Program-made: the position numbers and the translations under genes
Shown: one piece after another, positions 22,205 to 32,385 of the stretch
Layout: every line of letters starts with the position of its first letter
Numbering within the stretch: the first letter of the stretch is position 1
The notes under the pieces: generated by a model
Told to the model about the DNA's origin: nothing
Seen by the model: the letters and a program-made list of their open reading frames with translations, nothing else
Database searches by the model: none
From: Coptis chinensis
Taxonomy: Eukaryota; Streptophyta; Magnoliopsida; Ranunculales; Ranunculaceae
DNA length: 64,000 bases
Direction of reading: 5' to 3'
NCBI GenBank assembly: GCA_015680905.1
Contig: CM027383.1
Location: 39,802,501-39,866,500, forward strand

Positions 22205-22715
22205 GATAAATGATAAAAGCAAAAATTAGTGTTTTACCTAATCTTAACTAATTATGCTAGGAATAAGTAAAAACATGAATTTATTCTAGTTGTTTATCAA
22301 AGTTCTACTCTCAATTATCATGCAATAACGGGAGTCAGAATTCATTCCACTCCTAGTTTTGTAGACGTAATAATTTCTCTAAATTAACAATTCTATAATA
22401 TATGTGAGAGTAATGGTTTAATAAAACTAATATGTGTAATAACTAATTAAGATGTTCTAAACTATGTTATGGCAATTTAAATGAGAAGATGTGAATAAGA
22501 AGAAAGGTATTAAGGGGATTTGAAATCCACTTGATTAATTCTTAATATGCTAGCATAGAATTATTGTAATCCTAATCTTTATGTTTTCACATAAAGGTTG
22601 GGTCTTTTTCATCTCTAATTATTTATGACAATCTCTGCTAACTAATAATTAGCATGTGAGGCAATTTAAACCTATTCTCATGGTGAATTAACTACCTTAT
22701 AGAGTGGAATAGATT
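22205..22715 (-). mobile_element. Athila LTR fragment, 3' part
   Basis: Matches the left (LTR 3') part of the LTR at 25731-27074 by eye: 'CTAGGAAT', 'TCTCAA(G/T)TATCATGCAATA', 'CATTCCTAGTT', and 'CTCATGGTGAAT' at the right. It stops abruptly at about 22715, where protease-coding sequence begins. The 3' LTR was therefore joined directly to gag-pro by a deletion that removed all of pol and the 3' internal region. Confidence 0.65.
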
Positions 22716-22718
22716 AAC

Positions 22719-24365
22719 ATGGCTGATCTCTGGGGAAACGATGGTTTCTCTTTATATTTAGCATATGGATCAATAGGAGTTTCAACCACTTTGCCAGAAC
22801 GGAGAGTGTTGATGGCATTTAACTCACCTATATTTAAGTTTTCATTACTAGTATTTCTGGTTACATCAAAGGCTGTGTTTGGCGTTTTAGGATTAGGTAT
22901 AGCTTGACCTGGAAACACACCTTTCGGTTGGGTTTTCTCTTGGTTTAACTATTGTATGGAATGATTAATGGATTGTAAAATCTATTGGTTAGCTTGCATG
23001 TAGGCTTCGAAACGATCTGATTATGAAGGTATAGTGGCCACAAGTGGTGTGACTGGAACTATCTCATGTTGATTATTAACGGGTAGGTTGTGATAGTTAT
23101 TATTAACCGATACGATACCTCTATTGTTATTATTATAATTATTATAATTCCCTTGTCCTTGTCCTTGTCTTGGTGGAGCTTGGTTGTAATTGTTTGCTGA
23201 GTTGTAGTTGTTTGCTGGCCTAATATTTTGATTATTAAACCTCAGAGGTGTAACTTGTTGGTTATTCCGCCAACCGAAGTTTTGGTTTTGTCTCCAAGGC
23301 GTGTTAGGTTTGCTATTTATAGAGCAAACATTATTCGGCTGTGATGGTGGTTGTGATAGTTGTTCATAGACAAGGGGACAAAAGGAGTAAGTATGCTCAA
23401 GGCTGTAACAGAAATTACATGGAAGAGAGTTTATGTTCATGACAGGAGTAGGCTTATGTTGAATAGAAATGGCTTCTATCTTTTTTGTGAGGGATTCGAT
23501 TAGAGTTCTAAGCTCGGGATCAGATTTAACCTCAAACATACTAGCAGCCTTAACTGTGGAAGAAGAATTAGCAGAGCGGGGGATGTCATTACACCCCCAG
23601 TTATTATTACGCTTAGATTGATCTTCTAAAAACCTATAAGCCTCTGAGGCTCCTTTACTAAGGAAACTACCCCCATTCATTATATCAAGAACCTATTTAT
23701 GGTGATGTAAAAGCCTTTTGAAAAAGGAACGAACAAGCGTGTCTTTGGCAAGGTTATGATGTGGACACTCGATGAAAAGATCAGTGAAATGATTCTAGGC
23801 GTCTGAAAAGGATTCATAAGGATTCTAGCGGAAGAAATGAATCTTTTGAAGCATTTCATCTGTCTTCAGTGGTGGGTAAAACTATTCCATGAACAATTGA
23901 ACAAGTTTGGCCCATGAGTCGATAGAATTAGGCGTTTAGGCTAAGTCCAATGGTTTGGTGCACCATCCCGCTAAACCACAATAGCATAATGTATACAGCT
24001 AGCGGCTTAGCGTTTTCCAACCCAATGGTTATTTTCACAACCTCCAATGCCTATGGCAGATGGAATTTTTTTTTTTTTTTTTTTTTGGGACTCTCCAACT
24101 GCCATTCCCACAAAGTGAAAAAAAAAAAAAAAAAAAAATTTTTTTAGGACTCTCAACCGCCGCCAAGCCTATGGCGGGTAGGATTTTTTTTTTTTTTTTT
24201 TTTCTCCAACCGCCATTCCCAGGCGCAGGGGAAAAAAATAAAAAATAAAAAGTTTTTTTTTTTTACTCTTAACCGCCCGATTACCTATGGCGGGTAGGAT
24301 TTTTTTTTTTTTTTTTGACTCTCCAACCACCATTCCCATAGGCGCAGGGGGGAAAAAATAATAAA

Positions 24366-24437
<72 letters not shown>

Positions 24438-25022
24438 TTTGGAGTCTCCAACCGCCATTCTCAAAGGCGTGTGGTTTAGATTTCTTTTACGCTATCTCGT
24501 TAAAACTGGCGCTATATATAAGTAAACTTATACCGATAGCGTTGGCGGGTTAGCGTTTTGACGTACCATTGGATCAAAATGTCCGTGATATTTGGTGTTT
24601 TGCCGCACCATTAGACTTAGCCTTAGGCAGTTAACCAAGAGTCCAAGACGTCGCCTTATCGGCTAGGGCGAAAGGAAACACCCTTAATTTAATTTATTCC
24701 GAACCTACGGTAGGATAATGAAATGTGGTAAGAACTTGTTCTATCCTACACATATGCTGATAAGGCTTCTCGTGGTCTAACCCATGAAAAACCGGTAACA
24801 AATTAAATATATTCGGGGGAATTCGAAAATCCCCCACTGGGACGGCAAAAACAATGCATGACTTAGGGCTATCGTTTAAGGCTTTGTAAAAATCAGAGAG
24901 AGGAGTCTTTGTTTCTTCACCATTAATGCAGGTGTAGTGAGGGGTATTCTATAAAGGCGTGTGCGTTGACGTTTACAATAGCTAACAGAAGATGGTTTAC
25001 TCTTATCGGACCTTAATCTCAT
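22719..25022 (-). pseudogene. Athila gag with start of protease, interrupted by a MITE
   Basis: Minus-strand gag starting at ATG 25022 ('MRLRSDKSK', like 'MRLRSGRRK' at 49673). The capsid region is frame-broken and split by a 684-bp insertion at 23939-24622. The best frame (23680-23021) has 'MNGGSFLSKGASEAYRFLED', a complete zinc knuckle C-x2-C-x4-H-x4-C ('CNFCYSLEHTYSFC') and a Gln/Asn/Gly-rich tail. It continues through 'GVFPGQAIPNPKTPNTAFDV' to the protease leader 'DPYAKYKEKPSF' at 22719-22760. Gag packages the element RNA. This copy is the only one of three in the window that keeps the knuckle intact. Confidence 0.88.
23939..24622. mobile_element. PIF/Harbinger-type MITE, 684 bp, in gag
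   Basis: Terminal inverted repeats GGCTAAGTCCAATGG (left) and GGCTAAGTCTAATGG (right, reverse strand) are flanked by the 3-bp duplication TTA (23936-23938, 24623-24625). Removing the insert restores the gag alignment. TTA/TAA duplications are the hallmark of PIF/Harbinger (Tourist) elements. The interior is unusual: imperfect tandem units containing 'GGCGGGTAGGA', 'CTCCAACC(G/A)CCATTCCC' and long T or A runs, plus an AT microsatellite at about 24374-24432. Confidence 0.85.
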
Positions 25023-25655
25023 GTAAGGTTAAGGCCAATATGAAACAAACCACTAACAGCAGTCAAACAACCCTGATATGCTAGAATGACAAATCCTCTG
25101 ACAGAAAAAACGAGGAGTGAAGGAAAGAGTACCTAAATGCCTCCTTGTTTCACGTATGAATAGCATCTTGTATACGCAATCCCAATGTATTTAAGAAGTT
25201 GGAAACACTGAATATAAAACAATTTGAACAAAAGGAGAGTCTGCAACTAACCTGTGAATCGGGCTTTCTTCAGAACGGGCGTGCTCAAATATAAGGCAAC
25301 AAAGGCGCGTGCGCGTTTGGAAGAAGGGTGCGTACGCGCTTAGTATTAGTGTAAAGAGGGAGCGGGCGCACTCAGAGTGCACAAATCTGGAGAATTCCAG
25401 TAGACTTCCAGGAGCAACTTTTCTGTTTTGGAAGAAGACAAAAAGGGCGACTCAAATAGATCAGAAATAGATGCGCCGCTCTCCTAAGTACAATTCCAAA
25501 AATTTCCAGTAGACTTCTAGGAGCAATTTTCAGTTTTTCTGAAAAACACAAACATAGTTAGAACCAAACAATGGGTGGGTGGGTGAATTAGGATACGTAA
25601 AATTGAAAAATGAAGGGAAACTAATCTAAACAATACTAAGATGGCAGCGGCGCCA
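25023..25655 (-). other. Athila 5' leader (untranslated)
   Basis: Region between the PBS and the gag ATG, minus orientation. No gene. It contains GC-rich repeats rich in GCGCGT/GTGCGC around 25240-25380, comparable in position to the GC-rich leader at 49100-49340. The primer-binding-site complement 'GGCAGCGGCGCCA' lies at 25643-25655. Confidence 0.6.
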
Positions 25656-25727
25656 TTGTGTTATAGTGGTGAGTATTCTCGCCTGTCACGCTGGTGACCC
25701 GGGTTCGATCCCCGCAGCAGTGGCGCC
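25656..25727 (+). tRNA. tRNA-Asp(GTC)-derived copy at the PBS (not a functional gene)
   Basis: These 72 bp read as tRNA-Asp from about nucleotide 5 to the terminal CCA: the D-arm region 'TATAGTGGTGAG', the anticodon arm 'CGCCTGTCACG' with anticodon GTC, the T-arm/B box 'GGGTTCGATCCCC', and the acceptor 3' strand ending 'GTGGCGCCA'. The first four acceptor nucleotides are missing. The 3' CCA, which plant tRNA genes do not encode, is present and abuts the LTR end exactly where the element's tRNA-Asp PBS should be. A second PBS complement (GGCAGCGGCGCCA) lies on its other side. Most likely the reverse transcriptase copied almost the whole primer tRNA. It may retain cryptic pol III promoter boxes. 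Confidence 0.85.
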
Positions 25728-25730
25728 ATT

Positions 25731-27074
25731 TGATAAACTAAGAAATCGTTCTTTTCTCTCCAAATAATAATTTGATTTACTACTAGGAATGAGAAAGCTA
25801 GATTCTACAATTAGATCAAAGTTTACTCTCAAGTATCATGCAATATTATGGAGTAAAGAATTCGTTCCATTCCTAGTTGTTTAGACGTAATAGTTCACTA
25901 GTTTTAACAATTCTATGTATATCCGTGAGAGCAGTGGATTGTAATTTTATTAATATGATAAAATAAACTAATTACGAAGATTTAATGGTCTAGTTTATAT
26001 TAAGGCAATTTACTACGAAGATTTTAAGTGGGAAGAAGGGATTAGGGGGATTTGATTCTATCTAGATAAATTCATAATATGCTAGTGTAGATTATTACAA
26101 CCTTAACCAATAAAGATTAAGTATTTGATCTCTAACTATTCATGGTATCTCTAACCAACTAATAATTAGTATGAGGGAAGTTTAACCTATTCTCATGGTG
26201 AATAAACTAACCTCTAGATTGAAACTTTTTAATAAGCAATAAATCTAACTAACACATCAAGTTTTCATCAAACTCATCTAATGGAGATTTAGCTAAGATT
26301 CATTAGACTATCATTAATAGAAGAAGAGTAAGACATCATAAAGATAATAACAATAACTTGGTTTTATTAATAATGGAGGCTAGGGTTTAGAACTAATAAT
26401 TAGGTTATACTAAAGAGAGAGAGAGAAAAAAACTAATTTAATTAAGAGAGTTCTAATTAATGGGAATGAGTCTAAAAACTAAAAACTATATATTTTGAGT
26501 TATGCCTTAGTCCTCTTTAAATAGGAGAGGACTAGGTTTACAATTTCATGCATGTGCTTTGGAGCCATGTTTTGAGCCATTAAATCAAGTCCAAAACCTA
26601 ATTACTTAAGTCCAAAAAAGGTTTCTCTGTTGGAAATTACTGCAATAGCTGTTTCATCCACTTTTACTCCTCTGATTGAATCAAGGCCTAGACCATTAGA
26701 AATCTCTTTCTAAGCCGGTCGTTTTGGCATATAGTAGGCCCAATTTCGAGGTTTGAGTCCAAAGATACGGCCTACGGACATTCTGTTGACTTTTATGCTC
26801 TATTTCTGCCCGCGTTGACTTTGACTTTTCAGCTTTGACCGGGCTTTAAAAAAGTATTTTCTCCTTGAAACTTGGGCTTTAACCATAGAACTTCTTAGCA
26901 ACCAACCTTTGCTCCTTTCTCTTGCAAAAGTGACCTATTTCTTCACATATTTGACTCTAATACCTGAAATACACAAAAACACGTAAACAGTACTAACTCT
27001 TATTTATTATACACATAATTGGTCTAAATATAATATTATTAATAGGTTAAAACTACAGTTTTGGGCTCTTATCA
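25731..27074 (-). mobile_element. Athila 5' LTR of the minus-strand deletion element
   Basis: On the minus strand it starts TGATAAGAGCCCAAAACTGT and ends TTTATCA, immediately followed by the tRNA-Asp PBS region. It is the same family as the LTRs at 45130, 47584 and 59014 but clearly more diverged. With the LTR piece at 22205-22715 and the gag between them it forms a deletion derivative of about 4.9 kb. Confidence 0.88.
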
Positions 27075-27333
27075 TCTTCCTAGGTGGAGGGTTTTTGTTC
27101 TTAACAACAGACATTTTGAGAAAGTTTTTGAAAGTTTTTAGAAAGGGGGATTGAGAAGGGGAAAAAATTTGAGAAGAAAGGAAGATTTTTTTGAAAATAT
27201 GTACAAGTTTGAGTCTTTTAATGTTAGATTCTCGAGACAAATAGAGAGGTGGAGGCAAAAAGATAAAATTAAACCGAGAATGATATCACTTTGGGTTACT
27301 CTATTTGTTTAATTCTTGTTTGAAGACGCCTCG

Positions 27334-27368
<35 letters not shown>

Positions 27369-28570
27369 TTGGTTTTCTCACGCAAAAGATATCTCTAACC
27401 ATATAGAGGTTTTGACAATAATATAAAAATTATACGTTGGTCTGGTATCATTTTGGGTACTCCAGCGTATAAGTTTCATGTTTATATCCTCTAGTTTTGA
27501 AAACTATGGAGAGGTGTTTTAAGGTACTCGTATTCAAAAAGTTATGAGACTTGACTTTAATTTTAAAACAAACCATGACAGGTAATCTTAGGCAACTTCT
27601 GTGTCTGCTTTGGGGCGAACTCGATCCAGACAGATAGAGCTTCAGCTACGTGAGTTGGGGGATTTACTGCACAAGACATAGAATGTCCTAACCCGTGCGA
27701 ATAGCTCGGTGATATAGGCGACCCTTAGTAAGCAAAACTGATCTGAAACATCCCCTAGATTGCGTTTTTCTAGGGGTTGGTCTGTGTAGAATCTGTTGCC
27801 CGTCTTGTTTTTGAAAAATTCACATAACTTTATTAAATATCGAGAATCTTGCATTAAAAGATTTGAGAAAGCAACTATTTATTTTAGTTTTTATTATTAT
27901 TTTTTTGTTCCTAAATTACTTAAAACAATAACATAAAAATGAAAACTATTAAGAAGAATCACTAAGAGGAAATTGATCCACCCAATACAACGAAAAGATT
28001 TTTGAATTTAGGTGACTCAAATTACGAACCATCCCATGGTTTGGCATCCCTAGATCTTCCACCTCTTGTTTTGCAAGTAGGCAAATCTAGTGAAAAGGAC
28101 CAGCTCTATTTCTAGATAATCTAGTCTCTCGTCTCCTACTCTCTAATTAGCCCTAGTTAAAGCCATTCCAACTAGCTTGTAAGACGAAACTCTAAACAAC
28201 TAGAAATCGCCCACAGGAAGAAAAAAAAATGAATTAAAAGGGCTACAATTGCCAACCATCATACCCCATGATTTGGCATGCCTATATAAGACGAAGCATG
28301 CAAAACAACCATAAAAGCAACTGTAAGACACCTCCACTCAATCACCATCGCACCTCTGCTTTGTTTCACATCTCTTCTTTATAGAGGAAAGACTACTCAA
28401 GCATCAATAGTGAAGATTGAAGGAAGAACTTATAATTATGTAAGACAGAAAACAAGGAAAGAAAATTATTTTGAAAAAAAGAGTGTAAAATAAAGAAAAG
28501 AAAAATTGTATACTCGCTCCACAGGTTCACACTTACTCAAACGACGAGTAAAAAATGTTTTACAAAGAAT
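27075..28570. other. No gene seen
   Basis: AT-rich sequence with a T-run at about 27334-27366. A TATA-like 'CTATATAAG' at 28281 is followed by no recognisable coding. Nothing is supported; it could be host intergenic DNA or old transposon sequence. Confidence 0.35.
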
Positions 28571-28743
28571 ATGCGAGATATACGTGGACTCAAGGCTCCG
28601 ACACTTACAACCACACCCTCCAAGTGGAGAGGTTCGGTTACCTTTTTATGCATTCCTTTTAAGAAAAGATGGAATGGAAGGTGAAAGATAAGGAATACAT
28701 CAAGGAAAAGACGATTTAATCCTCGTACACAGGATCTTATGAA
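28571..28743 (-). other. Fragment of the post-integrase region
   Basis: 'GTGGACTCAAGGCTCCGACA' and 'CTTACAACCACAC(C)CTC' match the region just after the integrase in the palindrome right arm (47185-47225), same orientation. It abuts gag at about 28744, so pol was deleted from this copy too. Confidence 0.5.
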
Positions 28744-28971
28744 AGAATTTTTAGCGCTCCAGCTTCGTTCACATCACTTGTTGCTTCAATTGTTGTGCTT
28801 GTTGGTTTAGGATTTGGTACTGCTTGTCCTGGGAACAAACCTTTTTAGGTTTTGTTTTGGACTAGCAAGTTCAGAGATTGTTGCATGGATGCTAAGATTT
28901 GGGTTTGTTATTGCATGATAGATAGCATGATCTCGGTGGGCTTATCTGTTTGGACACTAGTTGATAGTGTA
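28744..28971 (-). pseudogene. Athila gag-linker, 3' piece beyond the CACTA insertion
   Basis: Minus-strand translation gives 'FPGQAVPNPKPTSTT' and upstream 'SMQQSLNLLVQNK', homologous to 'FPGQAIPNPKTPNTAFEV' and 'SLQQLAQGKVQPKG' of the other gag copies. It continues the gag at 36451-37679 across the CACTA element. GTA at 28969-28971 is the target duplication. Confidence 0.8.
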
Positions 28972-28984
28972 CACTACACCATAA

Positions 28985-29345
28985 CAGGCTATTTGCAACG
29001 GCAAAAAACCGTTGCTAATAATTTTTGCAACGCTTTTTAAGCGTTGCAAATATGGCGTGGGTAAAGTGTTGGAAATATTTGCAACGGTTAATAAGTGTTG
29101 CAAACAAAATTTTGCAACTGTTATTAACTGTTGCAAACAGAAATTTCCAACACTTATTAACCGTTGCAGTCATGATTTGTAACACTTTTTATAACTAGCG
29201 CATACACAAATTTAAAGCCTTTGCAACGCTTTATAAGCGTTAGTAATTTGTTAAAAATATTACCAACGGTTCTTAACCGTTGCAAAATTGTTAATTAATT
29301 TAAAATTCGTTTGTAACAGTTATAAACCGTTGCTAATGTGTTGCT
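28985..29345. repeat. CACTA left subterminal repeats
   Basis: Many copies in both orientations of TTGCAACG or CGTTGCAA, often as short palindromes such as GCAACGCTTTTTAAGCGTTG. The right subterminal region 36350-36440 has the same motif. In En/Spm elements such arrays bind the element-encoded DNA-binding protein. Confidence 0.85.
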
Positions 29346-29622
29346 GATAAAAAAAAATTCTCATATTTTGTAGCGAGACTAGCTAAACCTACAAAAAAAT
29401 GAATGGCATCCACAATTTTGTGTCACTGAATACCCATAAAATTGAAAAATTAAATAACCTACAAAAAATTGAATTTCAATAACATTTGAAATAATAAGAA
29501 AGAACATAAATCAAGGTGAGGCTTGACCGGTCTTTCATCCCAATAAAGTAGGGTAGAATTACATGCCAATGACAGTGCAAATGGTCAAGACAGAAATCTG
29601 TATTCTCCTGCTTATACTTCCT

Positions 29623-31625
29623 TTAAGAAGAGCAACAGCTAGTCTTCTGTCCAACAAGTTTCCTTGGATCTGAACAGTAGGAGGCCTAGCATTGTTCAAC
29701 CCTGGTTGACTTGCCATTCTGGAAAGCAATCAAAATCATAAATATACATAGACACATATTGTTACAAACAAATTTATGTGGCTATAACAATATTATTTAT
29801 CATTGAGGAAACACATGGTCGACTTAAACACTTACTACCACACTTACTAGAACTGCAATGTGATTTATTTACATTGAATTAGTACTCCAAACATGTAAAT
29901 GCATCAACAAATTTAATTGTAAACAAAAACAGCAGTTGACCATTTGCCATGATTATTGTCTACCACATCCCAGATTCCCAGGTCTCATCGGAAATATCAT
30001 ATATCTACTTTGCTTGAAATGACCGGGATGGAGATCTCAAAAGTTAATCAATTTTTTTTTCTAAGAAAAATAATTTTAAATTATTGAAAAATCCACAAAA
30101 GCATCGTATCTAGTAGTGAAACCCAAACTCCGAGAATGAGTAATGTAGATTAGCCCTTCAGTTAAACATTCATCCTCAAATATAAAAATGCAAAGGAAAA
30201 TAAGTACCTGGTTCTTGATCTCAGCAGCCATGGCCATAAAAGCTTGTTCTACATTTGTAGAACTTTTGGCACTGGTTTCCATGAATGGAATTCCAATTTC
30301 ATCAGCAAAAGCCTAAACACGTATAAGAATAGATGTCAAACAAAGCTGACCTTTTTTCTCCATATACTAATATTATACAAATGCAAATTGAGATAACATA
30401 AAGAGGGATTGGGAGAAAACGTTCTCCAACAAAAAGAAATATAGTAATCATTAAAAACAAAATGTGAGGGATAACAAGTTCTACCTTGCATGTCTCATAT
30501 GACACCACTTTTTTTATCAGTTACGTCACACTTGTTACCAACCAGAAGCTTGTTTACATTCTCACTACCATAGCAATCGATTTCATTTAACCATTGCTTA
30601 ACATTGTTAAAGCTCTCCTGGTCTGTAACGTCATAAACTACCTGAAAACAAATACAAACACAATGAGCCAGTACTAGCGTAAGAATATCCAAAGTAAGGT
30701 TAAAACTGCGGGATTCACTTACTATAAAGGCATGTGCACCACGATAATAGTTGTTGGTGATTGTTCTGAAGCATTCTTGCCCAGCAGTATCCCACTGCAT
30801 GATAAAGAAAGGCACAAAACACAGTAGTTTCATCAATGCAGACCTTGAATGTGAATAGTCTTATATCCATCGATGCAATTATCACAAGATTATACATTTT
30901 AAAGTTAACAAAAAGAACTTAGAGCATCTCTAGGTGGCTTTATATTTGGTCGCATCCTTTAAATTTGAAGGAATGCGTCGGAATTTGCCAAAATTCCATC
31001 TCTAGGTGGTAGCAAATCCGGTCGCATCACCTGCTTGTTCGCAAATTTGGCAATTTGGATGCGGATGCAGAGCAACATTGGTAATGTCGTGCGCCATTGC
31101 GAATGTTGCCCCAATTTTTTTTTTTTTACTTTGACTAGCACCACGCGCCAGTAGTACTGTCGCACGCCACTACTAATGTCGCGCGAGTTATTTTTTTTTT
31201 ACCCTTTTAATTTGGTGCAACAGTGGGAATGTCGCGTGAGTTTTTTTTTCCAACTTGGGGTTGACATTGGTAATGTCGTGCGACAGTATCAATGTCGCGC
31301 AAGGTAGCCCTATTCCAAATTTGCGAATGAAATTTGCGACCACCTAGAGTTGGTCAAAATTTGCAACCAGTTTCTTCATACTTTTTCTTCAAATATGAAG
31401 AGTATGCTACCACCACCTAGAGATGCTGTTACAATCTGAAGTTTAATGGTCTTGCCATCCTGCTCAACATTGCGAATTTTCTACATAAGGACAAGTAAAG
31501 CAATACTGTTAATGCACATTCACAGAAGAAAAAATGAAAAAAAAATAATAATATCTGCATAAGTAACAACTGCTTACAAAATCAACTCCAATGGTGCTGA
31601 TGTAGCTCTCCAGTTATGAGTCATC
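29623..31625 (-). pseudogene. Captured Rab1/RABD GTPase exons
   Basis: Five exons plus the C-terminal exon of a plant Rab1 (RABD) GTPase, which drives ER-to-Golgi vesicle traffic, remain in order with introns. 31625-31578 ends 'YISTIGVDF'; 31480-31433 is 'KIRNVEQDGKTIKLQI'; 30794-30723 starts '[20 protein letters not shown]'; 30641-30485 contains '[19 protein letters not shown]' and 'NKCDV'; 30312-30208 contains '[18 protein letters not shown]'; 29718-29623 ends in frame-shifted '...SCCSS', the prenylation motif. The P-loop exon is absent. Damage includes a TAA in the first piece, a frameshift after 'NKCDVTDKK', and a MITE in one intron. GT-AG borders are visible, so capture was from genomic DNA. 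Confidence 0.9.
30922..31428. mobile_element. Tourist-like MITE, 507 bp, inside the captured Rab intron
   Basis: Terminal repeats GAGCATCTCTAGGTGG (left) and CAGCATCTCTAGGTGG (right, reverse strand) are flanked by TTA (30919-30921 and 31429-31431). It sits four bases past the donor site of the 'KIRNVEQ...' exon. The interior repeats 'AATGTCG(C/T)GCG' several times in both orientations. The 3-bp TTA duplication points to PIF/Harbinger. Confidence 0.72.
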
Positions 31626-32385
31626 CTGTACACCATGGAAACGAAAATGGTCACAAAACTGAGAGAAACTCCACATAGATATCTACTGGGAAGTTTCCCT
31701 TCAATTGGAAGTAGCAACTCACATGACTTAAAGAGGAAAAAAATAGTACATAAATAACCAATATTTTCTACCTGTCCTCCCTAAGATACATCCACGCCAA
31801 CTCAAGATATATTCCCATCTATAAACGAAGTGCTAAACAGTATATCCCAGTTCTCCTCATGCACTTTTGACCAAATGAACAACAACCTTTAATAGACAAA
31901 TCACCTCCTCCATAACCCCTTTACTATGTTTCATATATATTTTCCAACCAAATGATGCAAAAGATTACGAAAGGTGTCACATACTCCACATGTGGTTCCC
32001 TTTCAAGAAGTGCCATCTCAAGGGTCATGAAGCTAGTATTGGAAACATTGTACACCTAGTAGGAGATGATTTATCAGTCAGAAAATTGTTAAACTTCCTT
32101 CCCTAGTACAAAACCGATTTCATGTTGTACTTGGAAAAGCTACCAAACTTTTTCCATTAGCACAAAAGGAAGTGGCGGACAGCTGTTGAGACTCATGAAA
32201 AATAAGGGAAGGTTCACATGAGTAAGACTTAATCCTGAGTTCTGTACCTTACTTCTGTCAGATATAGGTGGGTATTACCCATGTTCAGAAGTTGTACTAG
32301 ACGCATTGAATGTTGCCCATGAAAAATGAATAAGACACGCAGAAATGCGAGTGTGTGTGTGTGTGTGGGTGGGGGAGCTACCAAC

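Noticed and set aside
24060-24248. Short open frames rich in Phe and Lys
   Set aside because: They come from T and A homopolymer runs inside the Harbinger MITE.
25656-25727. Functional tRNA-Asp gene
   Set aside because: The first acceptor nucleotides are missing, the acceptor stem cannot pair properly and the CCA is encoded, so a copied primer is the better explanation.
28506-28691. Plus-strand 61-codon open frame
   Set aside because: It overlaps sequence matching the post-integrase region on the other strand and has no motif.
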